Assembly (NCBI GenBank): GCA_003117195.1
Contig: BDSI01000026.1
Location: forward strand, 248,001-312,000
DNA: 64,000 nt
Direction: 5' to 3'
Origin: Eudorina sp. 2006-703-Eu-15
Taxonomy: Eukaryota > Chlorophyta > Chlorophyceae > Chlamydomonadales > Volvocaceae
Shown: positions 1 through 12,500 of the stretch, piece after piece
How positions within the stretch are numbered: the stretch's first letter is position 1
How the letters are laid out: each line of letters opens with the position of its first letter
The notes under the pieces: generated by a model
The model's input: the letters and a program-made list of their open reading frames with translations, nothing else
Databases searched by the model: none
Told to the model about the DNA's origin: nothing
Made by a program: the position numbers and the translations under genes

Positions 1-1596
1 GGGCAGCAATGTGCCGGGCCGTGATGTTTGGGGGGTCAACCTCTGGGATGCTGTTGCCATGTATGCGGCGAGGAGTGTTGCGGGTCGGGGACAGGTCGGA
101 GCGGCTTAGATGCTGCGGGTCAGCAATTGATGGCAGCGACTGGGGCCTGAGCGCCGGACCCGCCTGACAGTGTGCGATGAAGGGCAGGAGAGCCCAGTGA
201 AGATCCAGGTGGAGGCTAGGCAGGGTCAGTGACATACCAATGGTGCCCCCGGCACCGTGCTCTCACAGTCACAGCTCACGGCGACCGACGCCGTTGGCAG
301 GGTGAAGCCACTGCCCCGGGAGCAGCGGAACACGCTGTAAAAACGCGACGTCGCACTCTTCCGGCGATGTGGCTGTGTTGAACGGCGCAGCCTCTCTTTT
401 CGCCACGCGAGCAGCAGGGGCCGCCATCATCTCCGCGACTTCAAGTTTCTACAGCCCTGGAGGAACCGCTGCCTCAGGACGTCAGGAACCACGTGTGCGG
501 TGTCGATGTGAAGGTGTAGGGGTACTAGATCCAGATCCAGCCGCACGCATAATATCGTGCGAACCTGAGGCCACTCTGCGTCGTCCTCATACGCCTGAGC
601 TGGAAGCCCAAGACCAAGGCCCTTTTGGCTGCGGCCAAATTCAGGACTCCGCCAAAACGATATCTTTTGCCGTCACATGCCTTACGCCGTTCGCGGCGCC
701 CACACCGCTTCATCACATGCCTGGGGGCCTGCAGATGTCTTCAGGTCGCGCAGTAATACCCCTTCACCGCCATCAAACTCGCACCAACCATGGTGCACTC
801 GACGCTCCTGTGTCTGACGTGCAGGAGGACTACAGGAGACGCAGGGCCGTTCGTCCCAACCCATAGGGGCATATCCCCGCGACTGCAGGTGTCTGCAGCA
901 CTAAGGCGCAAGTTGGCGCTATCGCCACCGCCGCGAATTCCGGCACTACACGGCGGACAGAATTGCACGACACGTCAGGCGCGCTAAGCTCTGCATGGCA
1001 TGCTTCTCGCGTTCATGCGCCTGGTCCCAGCGGCGGACGCTGACCCCCGGCAGGCAGAGCTGAAGGCGTCCGACTCGTCGCTCGCATCGCCACTGCCCAC
1101 GGTCGCGGTTGGCTTGGGCCGCGGTGGTGGCGACGCACTGATGCTTTGCTTTGCCATGCCCATACTCACATCAGTCCCCATACGATTGGCGCTCGGCACG
1201 TTGCAACGAAGTGCGAAGATGTGGCACAGTCTGTTCTTCGTCCCGTCGCACCTAACACCTTCACGCTACACTCCATGAATGACTCAGCACACGCACACAC
1301 ACAAACACACTGCCTGCCTAAATAATGTCACGCACTCCTGTTCTGCCTGCCTAAATAACACAAACACACGAGCTCCTTACCGAAGGCACACATGCGCAGG
1401 AATGCTGCGCCGACACACCCTTTCATTGCAGGTGTCCCCCAGGTCTCTCAGCTAAGCTAGCTCACCACGCGTGCTCCACACCTGCACGCGCACCCGGCCC
1501 ACGCCGCGTCCTGCGCGACACACCCCACGGCGCCCCTCCTTCCTTCTCCCCCCGCCGTCACTCGCGCCACAGTCCACGCGGGCCCCTACCGTCTCC
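1..1596. other. No gene identified (downstream flank of the sulfotransferase gene)
   Basis: No open frame here has recognisable domains or a consistent splice pattern. The longest frames are short and compositionally random. The motif CTGCCTAAATAA occurs twice near 1312-1356 beside short CA-rich runs. The stretch probably holds the 3' untranslated region of the leftward sulfotransferase gene plus intergenic DNA. Confidence 0.5.
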
Positions 1597-4500
1597 TCAC
1601 GCCTTGGGCTGCTCGTTCCACAGCGCGAAGCGGGCGTCCCCCGTGAGCTGCGCGAGCTTGGTGTTGTAGGGCGCGTACAGCTCCGCCAGCAGCTGGCGCG
1701 CACGCGGCTGGATGGGCTCCTGGCCCGAGGTGAAGCTCTTCATGAAGCCGGCGCCGGCCTGCGGGGCACGGTGGCCGGGCGGTTGCGAATTGCAATGTCA
1801 GGATACCACCGTATGAAGGTAAGCGCGCGTCAGGCGTGTGCGTTGCGTGAGAGGCATACATCAGGCGTGCCCACATGGAGCGTCAAAGCTGGCTGCATGA
1901 AGGCATGCGCTCAGGTGCGGACGATTTCGGGGCCTCGAAGAGCAAGGGGCGGCGCGGGACGGCATTGCCCTTGCGGCAGGATTTCGGGGTTTCCTTCCGC
2001 GGCAAAGGGGGCAGGGCGGCGGTGAGGGGAGAGGCCCGGCAGGGAGCGCGCGTGCGCCGTCTCGTGCAGCTACTTGGATCAACGGCCGGCCGGGCGGACA
2101 GACAAAACTGATAAGAAACCGAAGTAACCCACAACAAAGTAACGGAGTCGCACGCCGTGTTTGTAGATCCAGCATTTTCGTTCGAACACTCTGCGGTAGT
2201 CGTCTACGCGGTAGTCGTCTACGCAAGCGCAAGCGCACACGGTTTGGGTCGGGCGGGCTCCTCGCAATCCACACGGCACTCGCCATCTTGTCGAGCGTCG
2301 CCTCGTCGGCGGGCAGCCCGAGGAAGTTAACCACCCGCGCCAGGGTCTCCTTGGGCCGTTGGAACAGGTCTTCCGAGTGGATCACCAGCCAGTTGGACGA
2401 GGGGATGAAGCGGTACCAGATCTCCAGGAAGAGGCCGTACATGCCGCGCATCAGCTGCGCGGTAATGCACGCACACGCGCGCGCGCACGGCGGAAACCGG
2501 AAAGGTCAGTTCAGGGCAGGACACGATTAGTGCAGGGGCACACAGCGCTGTCAGCGGTCCAGTCATCATGCCAAATCCTCCCTGCTTCCCTCCCTTCTTT
2601 TTGACCGGGATGTCGTCGGTGTAAAATGTCGCCGAACCACGAATCTGGAGCTGGAGGCAGCACGGTGTACGGCGCTTTTTCATTTCCGACGGAAGCACGG
2701 ATGGCAAGCAGCAAACAGCAGATGGGTGCTGCGCGCTGTCCCTGGAGCGGGCCGCTGACCGGCACTCGTCCCCGACCCGGCGCCCCCACCTGGTGCACCC
2801 TGGTGCCACCCGGCGGCCCCACCTGGTCCGCGTGGAAGTACACTTGCTCCTCGCGGTTGCTGAGCGCCTCGAAGTACAGCGCACAGGCGTCGGCCCCGAA
2901 GTCCTGCGCGCAGGTGCGGAAGGCCGCGACCTGCTCCTCGACGTAGGCGGTGAAGCCCGCCGAGTTCTTGCCTAGGAGGGACGGACGCCGGAGGGCGGGC
3001 GAGACAAAGCGATCGTTGCAATGGCGGCGTGGGGTACACTAGAGACGACGCCGGTCTCTCGACCGGAGGGAGCGCTGGGGCGACGAAGTTGGAAGCGGTT
3101 GCGGAGAAGAAGAATAAGATAAGGATGACGATGAGAGTGCGACGGCGGACGTGATATGATGAACAACGTTAAGGTCGCGCGAGCTACGGTACCCCATTCC
3201 CCCAAAAAGCCTCCCTGGATCGCTGCGTCACCATAGGACACTGTTTGTCCTCGTCATATATATCCTTCCCGCCGCACCGTATTTCCCGTGGTAGTGGGGG
3301 TAGCCGTGGAAGGCCGAGTAGAGGCGGTCGATGGGGTCACGCGCCACCAGGATCATCTTGGGCGGCCGCTCCCCGTACACGGCGCGCACGAGCAGCGGGT
3401 TGTGCGCGTCCCTGTCCCAGTCGATGCCCGCATCCGTGGCGCGCTGGGGGCGTGCGCGTCATAGGGAGGGGTCGCGGGCGCAGCGTGATGTGGGGTGACG
3501 GACTAGTTCCCCAGCCTCCACAGAACAAGACGCGGCTGTGGGGGTTCGGCCTTCCCCCGCAGAGCACGCCTCCCCTATCTCAGCCAGGTACAATCACTGG
3601 CCCCCCTATTGGTAGTCACGCACGCACATGCTGTGCTTCCTGAGTGCACAGATCCACTGCCCCGCACGACCCAGTTCCCGCGGCCGCCGCGCTTTGCACA
3701 CGCAGAGCCGTATCCCCCGGAAAACCCCAGAGCCCCCTGCTCGTCCTCACCTGCTTGTCGGCGGCCACACTTGAGTTGTAGCAGGTTTCGCTCATGCACG
3801 TCGCCACAGGCACCTTGTCCCGCTCGTACTTATCGACGCAGCTCCGCCAGCAGGGCCGCATCGAATCCGCGTAGCCCCTGCGGTCCATACGGCATCCGAC
3901 GTCCAGCGGATGGCTTCAGGCACACCAGCAGTGACGCCATGGCCCATGGGCCAGTAGTGAAACCTGTGCACGGCGGCCCGGACCGGCCTGCTGGAGGTTG
4001 TGGGTCCCCGCACGTGCAGCACCCACCACCCTGCAACCCTGCTAATCATGTGCACACACCGTACCGATGTGCCTTGCCGGCTGCGGCCCAGTAAAACGCG
4101 AAGGTGGAGGCGGAGCTGTCCATCAGGACCTGGCGAGGGGTGCCGGGAGGAAGGGGGCCGAGGCGGGGCCGGGAGCGGGATGGCGGGTTTCGTACTCGGC
4201 TGGAGAGGTGCAGGGCCAACCCACAGAAAACGCCCCAAATAGACCGGATCGTATATGCAGCAGCCAGGGACTGTGCTAGATGGCGGAGTAGTGCCACAAT
4301 AAGTGGCGGAACACAGGGCGCCCGGCTCAGAGAAATGCACCACTGGTTGCAGATCAATCATGATGACGAGTCCTGTGCGACCTCCCCGCCCTCCGAGGGC
4401 AACGACGGTCGCTTCGAGCAAACGCAAACGTTAAGCACATGTCGACGGCGGATACACTCTATATTTGAAATCCAGCTAACTATCGGCAAACATACACCGG

Positions 4501-6169
4501 CCCCCCCTCTCCTCGGCGCATTGTCGCGTGGTCAGAATGCCCCAGCCGCTTGCTCCCGCCGTGGCCCACCTTGTTCGCGGGGTCCTGTTTGACCGCCTTG
4601 GGTGCCTCCTTCAGGTTGTCCAGGTAGAAGCGCATGGTTTTGCCCTCCTCGCCCCAGAACTGACATCCGGAGCACGCGTCCTGTGTGGCACGGGGTATAT
4701 TCCACACACGGTTCCCGGCGGCGGGGTCATCCCACTAGCGTGGTGGCCGCCGGCTCCGATCTCGCGGCAGTTGGTGCACCAGGATGCACCCGACATGTTT
4801 GCCCCTGCAGGCGCGGGCCTGTGTCCCGTTGCCTTCCCAGTACGCTTCAGCGCCGCACAACTTAGGTCCATCCCGTGCAGCGCCACCCTCCCGTCCTCTC
4901 CCTGCAAACTTCACTGATGACCCGCGGGGTCCGCTGTAACATCCTTAATAAAACTTCACTGCTCCCTTTCCGACTCCACACAACGTGACGCACGCAGGCT
5001 CCGTTCACTTGCGATCTGGGTTCGGCTGATGTCATACCAGCCAAACCGGTACGTTCACATGTGATCTGGGTTTTCCACATCCCCACCCGATCAGCTCACC
5101 ACCACAACGCTGGGGTGCTGCCGCAGCTTCTCCGCGAGACTCTGGGCCCCCGCGTGGAACATCCCGGTGATGTAAAAGTACGGCAAACATCTGCACCTCG
5201 GGCGGGGTGAGGGGGACGGGGCCACGCCGCGGGATTCAAACGGGTTGGAACCGACCAGCTGCGTGCTTGCGTGCCATCCGAACGTTTAGTGCTCTCGTCC
5301 TGCTGCGATCCCATTTTTTGGCATCGGGCACCCCTTCCCCGAGACATAAAGTCCGCCTGAGTCTTCTGACGAATCGCCCAAAAATCTCGGCAGTCACAGT
5401 CTGCCTCTGCAGCTTACTTGAGCTCCCCGTTTGCGGTCGTCCAGCAAGGGTTCTTCAGGCCGCTGTCAAACTTCTCCGGGATTTGTTCCATCAGTTCCGG
5501 ATCCAGCAATTTCGCTGCTGTGCGGAGCTTCTGAACGTCCGCTTTTGCGGGCTCCTGCGTCGCCCCGGCAGCCGTCGCTGCCGTGGCTTCCGGCTCCACC
5601 TTCGGGATATCGCCAGCGGCTACCAGGGCCCGGAGAAGAGGCAGGTTTGGGGTGGTCCCGTGATAAAGCAGAGCATGCGGGAAAGGATTCCTTGCCGGCG
5701 GGTATCCGCGGGAAACGATAGGGCAAGCGAGGTGTGACCAGGGCTCCGGGCGTTCAGTGCCAGCGGGTTACTGCTCGTTGCGTCATGCATACATCAGTCG
5801 CACAGCTCACAGCTGTCCTCGCCGAGTTTGGCCTGTCAAAGACGTATCTTTGGTGTAGCACAGACCCCGCACTCGCACTACGGACGCTCCCTTCGACAGA
5901 TTACACAAGTCACACCTGAAGGACTTTACCTCTCACGATCACTTACTTTCTAATTTAATTTCGCTAGCTTTGCCCTCCAGGCGGACCGGCAACGACGTCG
6001 TTACCAGCGACGGTTGAAACGTTTGCATTAAAGCCGCTACGCAGGCAAGCCCCAATGCTATAGATGCTGCAACTAGTAATAAACTCAGGATCTTCTCAGC
6101 CCATGTGCTTGGCGCTCTAGGAGGCTTGTGCACTGGGCCAACGCGTCGGGTGACGCTGTGTGTGTGCAT
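1597..6169 (-). CDS. Type II membrane sulfotransferase, carbohydrate-sulfotransferase-like (10 exons, 491 aa)
   Basis: Predicted to transfer sulfate from PAPS to a glycan in the Golgi lumen. Exons on the minus strand: 6169-5947, 5619-5418, 5190-5100, 4680-4570, 4129-4065, 3877-3751, 3443-3278, 2971-2823, 2454-2275, 1758-1597. All junction phases match and the sum is 1476 bases. A short basic N-terminus precedes one hydrophobic anchor at about residues 27-48, the layout of Golgi type II enzymes. The 5'-phosphosulfate loop is at about 146-160 (YFYITGMFHAGAQSL) and the 3'-phosphate motif at about 304-316 (ILVARDPIDRLYS). Later segments (SNWLVIHSEDLFQRP, VVNFLGLP) are typical of the family. The loop has His where related enzymes normally have Lys. 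Many Cys residues (DACSGC, RPCWRSC, ATCMSETC) suggest disulfides. The start is the first in-frame ATG. Closest in style to the CHST15 group, but the substrate cannot be read from sequence. Confidence 0.86.
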
Positions 6170-6527
6170 TTCGATTAGATACAATTACTACTAGAGCATA
6201 ATTAAGGGAATAAAGCGATGAGCCAACGGTGAGAAGTGAATGTTTGCAGGCATTGCACATTGGCGCACTTCATGATGGAAAGTTCAAGTTGTTCAGCTGC
6301 CGGACAGCTGATGATCCCTGTGCCACTTACGCATAGCAGGCATACCTGTCTACACCACGGTACTAACACTAATGATGTATAATTAAAAGCAACACCGATG
6401 CCTGCCGTGGCACCTCTTGCTGATGCGCTGGGCCAGGCACCAGGTCTACTGTCACCCTTTGACGTTCTTGACAACAAAACGTATCGAAACACCGATATAC
6501 TTGTGTGGTGAAGTGTAGCTTCGCAGC
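6170..6527. promoter_or_regulatory. Shared divergent promoter region, sulfotransferase / coiled-coil gene
   Basis: Only about 360 bases separate the start codons of two genes transcribed in opposite directions. Both 5' untranslated regions and both core promoters must lie here. The segment is richer in A and T than the flanking exons. I see no certain TATA box. Confidence 0.55.
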
Positions 6528-9500
6528 ATGGCACACCATCGAGACCCTTTGCTTGAAGGACTTCTCCGCCTTGGGAAGGCGACCGACTTTCGCCTAGCTG
6601 ACAACGGTGGTACAACCACAACTAGAGCACAACTTGCTCGACATTTAAGACCGCAGAATCGGGATGCTGCGGCGGCACTTGTATCCTCTTTCCATGGAAC
6701 AGAGGAGGCGCAGCGAAAGCGAGCAGCGGCGAACAGAGCGCGCGAGACGGGAGCACGGACTGGAGCTGAGGTTGCAACACACCACAAGCTCCAAGCGGCA
6801 TTGCGTGCAATAGAGGCGCACAAGGCCAGAATTCAAGAGCAGAACCAGGCGCAAGACCAGCTAGAGGTGCGGTTTAAGGCACCAAGACAAGTTTTTGGCC
6901 CACAGCATGCCGGGGCCCATGCTTTCACCCATTCCGAAGCATGTTGCGCGCAACTACTTGGAGCTGTAGTTCACCAGCGCCCGTCAGCCTGCGGGGCAAC
7001 TTGACGCCTCGGTAGTTCACCAGCGCCCGTCAGCCTGCGGGGCAACTTGACGCCTCAGTAGGGTGACGTGGTTATCCTTGCCCGAATTCGCCTACCGACC
7101 ACGGTTGTGACCTGCCATCCTGTTTCAGAGACTCTGAGGGACGTCTCCTGTCTGTTTCCAATCGTAGGCGCAAGTTCGCTCGCTGCTGACTACGTCCTTG
7201 GAAGACCAGGCGAAGCTCACGCGGCTGCAGCTGGAGCAACAGCAGCAGCGCGAGCGGGTAATTGGGTTTGGTCGGGTTTGAGTCTGCCGAATGCCACGAC
7301 CGCGGCTGGAGGGCGCTTGTTGGCCTTGATGCGGGCCGGCAACCAAGGCACTGTAGGCACTTTAGGCGACTGTAGGACACGCCTCGCATAAGGTGCCTAT
7401 TAACTCCGCGCTAACAAAGCGTCTCAAAGCCGCTGTGCGCGGGTCATTGGATGCAACGCATGTGCCACAGTCTGCCGTGCTTGGGGTCGTTGACTGGACC
7501 GTTTGCGTCAGATGTCCTTGCCCCACTCGGACGGGGCCGTCGCGGCCCGGCCCCACAAGAAATAAGACACCCTTGGGGTAAATTAAAAAAAAGAAAGAAC
7601 CCAGAAACGAACCCGGTCACACCCAGAAATACTCAGAATGCGCGGGGTGGTGCTTCTCTCCGCCGGGCTCAGGCGAACTTCCTGGGGCAGCTGGTCAACC
7701 GCGGGCGGCGGCTGCGCCCCGTCCTGGAGAGCTTCATCCAGCAGCAGCGGCAGCAGATCCAGGCGGTCAGGGCGCGCATGCTCGGGGAGGCAGGTGAGCT
7801 GGCACCCTGGCAGGCTGAGCGCTCGAACTGGGTCGGTGCCAGGGCGTGCAGGAAGGGCAGTGTGACGGCGTGCTGGGTGCGGGCCCGTGCACAAGAGTTT
7901 CCACCTTAGCAGCCGCGGTATGCTCACCCTCCTCGCCGTTGTGCCAGACATGTTTCGTTCCTAGCCCACGTTGTATGCCTCAGCCCATACTGGGTACTAT
8001 GGGTACTAAATTACTAAATTACAGTGAGAGCCAGGTCGGGGGGCCTCTCCGGGCGTTACCAGCCAGACCCAGCGATGTCTAGGCGAGCCGCGGGCCCACA
8101 AACCCTTGGATATCTGTCTGCCTTTGCCCACGTCGACTGAGCCATTTGGGTCCACCAAAGGGGATGTACCCCCCCCGGGACCGGCCCCATGCGCCTGACC
8201 GGTATGTGACCTGTGTGCACCCGTGGCTCCCCGGGTCTGTCGCCCTGGGGCCCGGGCTCTCCCAGATCCCTCGGGTGATGCGGCCACCGTGGACCGCGTG
8301 GGGCAGATGTGCGCCCTGGTGCAGCAGGAGCTGTGGGCGCAGCTGAATACCGCCAGCATGGACGCAGCAGCCTCGGGTGAGTGCCCTTTTGGCGCATGCA
8401 GCCGGGGTGTGGCTACTCCTCCCTTTGCCTGCGCAAAGAGTGGATGAATGAGCGGATGAATGCGTTGCAGCGGATCCCTGTCCTGAAAGGGTTATTGGTG
8501 CGTAGGGGAAGTGCCCCGCGGCTGGGTCCTTTTCGATGTGTTGTGCGCCGCTTCACACGGCGCGACATGTTCCGTCCCATGGCTGATAAATGTTAGCTGC
8601 CGTGGTAGCAGGCAAACCGACTGGTGACATACAGCGCGTTCCCGGTCAAATCTGCGCGACGTGTGACCTCGTGACCGCCGAGCCCATCGACCGTGTGCTA
8701 CTTGCCTCTCGTCCATGAAAGACAGGAACTGCGGCCGTTGTGTTCAGTGCGAGCAGCACCACCGGGTATCGTTGCTGCTGCGTTGGGCAGGCTTACTCTC
8801 TGTCACCCTCCCCCCTCGCCGCCCGACGACCTGCGTTACCATTACGAGGCGAAACGGGGGACGGGGATTGGGTGCACGCGGCTGAGCCACAGCTCCCGCG
8901 GCTCCAGTTGCATACGGCTTTGCTGCGTACTCTACTCTGCGCGACGGCCTCTCCTTCCTCCTCGCACCCAGCGCCAGGCATCCCCGCCTCGCTGATGCTC
9001 ACCAGCGGAAGTGGTGACACCCTGGGAGCGGACGCGTTCGCGGGCGCCCTGTCGGCGCCCTTCTCCGGCGCCAGTGCTCGGCCCCAGCTGGAGCAGCTGC
9101 TGCACCTACCGCGGGGCAGTCCCCTGGAGCGTCAGATTGCAGGCTTCTTGCTGCTGCCGCCCCAGCAGCTAGTGCAGGCGATCGGCCAGGTGTGTAATTG
9201 AGAACTGATTCGAGTGGCTGTGCTTTCTCGGGGAAGAGTATGGTTGGTCGGTTCAAACCGCCAAGAAATCAGCACTCTTGAGGGCACACGTTGCCATAAC
9301 ATAAGCGACAGACCCACTGTTCACTGCCAACGCCCTTGCCTTGGTGCGGCATCGGCCCATGCGCAGCTCGCCAGGTCGTGCCGCAACAGTCTGTCAGTGC
9401 TGGTGGGCGGCTGGGACCTGCTGGCGGACGCGCGGCGCCGCTGCCAGGCGCTGGGCGCGACGGTCGACCCCCTGTACGACGTGCGGAAGATGCAGCAGGT

Positions 9501-12500
9501 GAGCGAATTTCCTGCGTCCACTGGGTCCGGGGTGATATCAGCCAAGAGGTGATCGGCGTCAGAGGTGATGAAGGGGAGAGAGAGGTGATGATGATGATGA
9601 TGGACGATCTGGGTCAAGAGGTGATCTGCCGGATGCCGGAAGCTCGTTCAGGGAGGCTCAGGCAACCGTCAAGCTGGCGGGCCCCGCCGTGTGGCGATAT
9701 GGGTTTCACTGAGGCCAACAGCACCATTGCTGTCCCTCCTGCAAGTCGTACTGACGCTTGGGGGCAAAGAGGTTTTACCGGTGTGCTTTGCTGCGTCCTT
9801 TTACCCTTGCCTCAGGCGCAAGTGGATGCTTACCTGGACCTGCAGCGGCTGGATAACCAGGTGCTGGCCGCCAAGACGAGGCTGCTGGAGCTGGCCGCGC
9901 TGCCTGCAGTGAAGAAGGCGCTTGGGCAGCCAAACGTGCAGGCTCGTGTCAAGGTGTGCGGGTGCGGGGGACAGGTTTTTGTGGCCAGGGTTCCTGGCCG
10001 GATACGTTTACCATCGGTCCCCCAACCTCAACCCTCGGATGCTGCTTGCCTTTTACATGGGCGGATCCGCCGGCCACCCCGCCCGCCCGTAGCCCTTTCA
10101 ACGGGGCCAGGCGGGGCAGACGAGGGGCCTCCGTCCCTGTCTGTCAATCCGATGGCCAGGATGAGACCTGTGGTCGGGACTTGTCGTCGATTGGTGAACC
10201 CAAGACCGCATTTCCACGGGTTGCTTGATCATGGCGGCCGCTAAATCACTGGAATGCTTGGGAACTGTCGGGTGTGCGCCGTGCAATCACAGCTGGAGGG
10301 CATCCGTGCCTCCGTGGCGGCGGCGCGCGCGACGCTGGAGGGCCTCATCCGCGACGCGGCGGGCCAGGGCCAGCTGGTGGAGGAGGTGGGGCGGCTGGAG
10401 GCAGCCGCCTTCGAACTTGAGAGGGAGGAGCGACGACAGGAGGTGCGGGCGGAGTGACGCGGCGTGCATGAGGGCCCGTATAGCGTCGCTGTGTGGTGCA
10501 GTGCTGGGCTGTTAAGGGGCTGTGGTTGCCGCATGCCGCAACTGGGGGTTGGCCGTCATTGGTTTGAGCAGTCTTGTTAGACCGGGCGGGAAGCCGTTAG
10601 GGGTATCTAAAGCTTGCTGAGTATTTGGCAAACAGAAAGATCCACAAACCATGCCTGCCCTGTGTGAGTTCGTGTGGCCTAGGCAGCAGACCCGCCCTTC
10701 CGGGAGCGGCGCACCCACCGAACAGAGAGCACTGCGACAGCGTTCTTCCTTCGCTTCAGCCTCTCTTCTCCTTCAGGGGCCGTGAACTGGACTCACAATT
10801 TACGCATAACCACAACTGTTGCGCATAATCACGCCCAGTGCACATCACGCTTTTCACGCACTCCTGCCTTGCCTGCGAGCGAACCCACCCCGGCAACTCC
10901 ACCCCGGCAACTCCCCCTGCACCCCAAACGACAGGCCCTCGTCAGCTTGCTGACCCACGCGCTGGGCCACGTGCTCACCGAGTGGCAGCAGCAGTACCCC
11001 GGCAATCAGGAGTTCCTGCAGCGCATGCTGCCCAGGGTGTACATCGAGCTGGCGGACCGCGCCGCACGCAGCGTCGACAGCCTGTCGCGCGGCGTGTCGG
11101 AGCTGACGCGGGTGCCTTCGGACCTGCTGCCGGTGATCGCGGAGCAGAGGCGACTGCAGCGGCTTCAGGGACCGGACAACGCGGCGGCGGCGGCGGCAGC
11201 CGCCGCCGCAACGGCAGCGGGAGGTTCAGCGGCGGTGGGCAGCCGCACCGGCGGCTCCAGCCTCGGTGAGCAGAGCAGACAAAGCGCCACAGCGTTGCGT
11301 TCACGCTTTACAGGTGCATGCCTGTCCAGCCCCAGCCTGCGCAGGACGAGTTGGCACGCATGCATAACCGCACCCCTTCCTGCGGAACGCTGCCCTGCGG
11401 GCCTTCCTCCGCGCTCGCGCCAAGTCGCGCCTCCGGCTCACGTGCCCGTTCGCTCGTACCCCCCCGGCTGCCCCACCAGGCCTCCCTGCTCCCAACTCCC
11501 TGGCACTAGTGGAGCGGCTGCGCCTGGCGCTCCCCTTCGTGGGCTCACAGCGCACCGCGGCAATGCTGCGCGCGTCCGCCGCCTCCGGCAACAGCGCCTA
11601 CCAGGGCGTCGCATCGACCCACGGGTCGCTCCTCGTCCGCAGCTCCAACGCCAGCACCACCAGCAGTCAGGGCGCCCAAAGCAGCACCAGCGACGGAGTC
11701 CTGCTGGGCGCCTGCAGCGTAAGCGGCAGTCTGAATGCCAGCCTCAACGGCGGCCCAGGCGGCTGGGCCGCCGCCTCGGGCAGCGCCGCCACGGCAGCGG
11801 GCTTGGGCTCCTGGCAGGGCCCAGGCGCGGGGCCGGGCTCGGCGGCCGCAGCCGCAGGGTGGGGCCCCGCAGGTGGTCGGGGGTCAGGCGCGGCGGAGAG
11901 TCTCCACGGGTCTGGTTTCGGGGTCGGACCCGGCGGAGGCGGAGGCACCGGTGGATCTGGGCTGGCGGGCAGCGGGGCCTGGCTGTCGGGGCCGGGCAGT
12001 GGGCCGTCCTCGGCACCCGCCGTGGCCTGGGGCCCGGGGCCGGCGGCACTGGGGCTTCCGACGCTGTGTTACTGGCTGGCGAGTGCGATGGCGCTGGACC
12101 CGCTGGCACCGCTGCGGTGTCCAGCCGCGCTGCTGCGGGACCTCAACGGTAAATGACATGACCGCCACTGGTGGTCACCCTGCGTAATCGGGCTTCTGTT
12201 GTGTAGGTAACCTGGTTATGGGTTGTGTAGGTCACAACATTTCGGGTGGTGTGGGTGAACCTAGGGTTTGGGATGCCCCCTTGTAAGGCCGGGTGGCGAT
12301 GACAGCCTAATGACAGCCTGCGCGTGCCTGAGGCGACGGGCGGCTGGAGCCGTGGGCGACACCACGCTCGCGGCAAATACGACATAGCCACGCAGCTCTG
12401 ATGCAGTTTCCTGTAGCCGCTTCACGCTGTGTTACTGCCCCGCAAGGATCCACTCAGCACATCAAACCTCGCGTAATCGCAAAAGCAGGCACCCGCGCAT

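Noticed and set aside
369..866. A 165-residue frame at the left end
   Set aside because: It has no recognisable domain, competes with open frames on both strands, and has no consistent start or splice signals.
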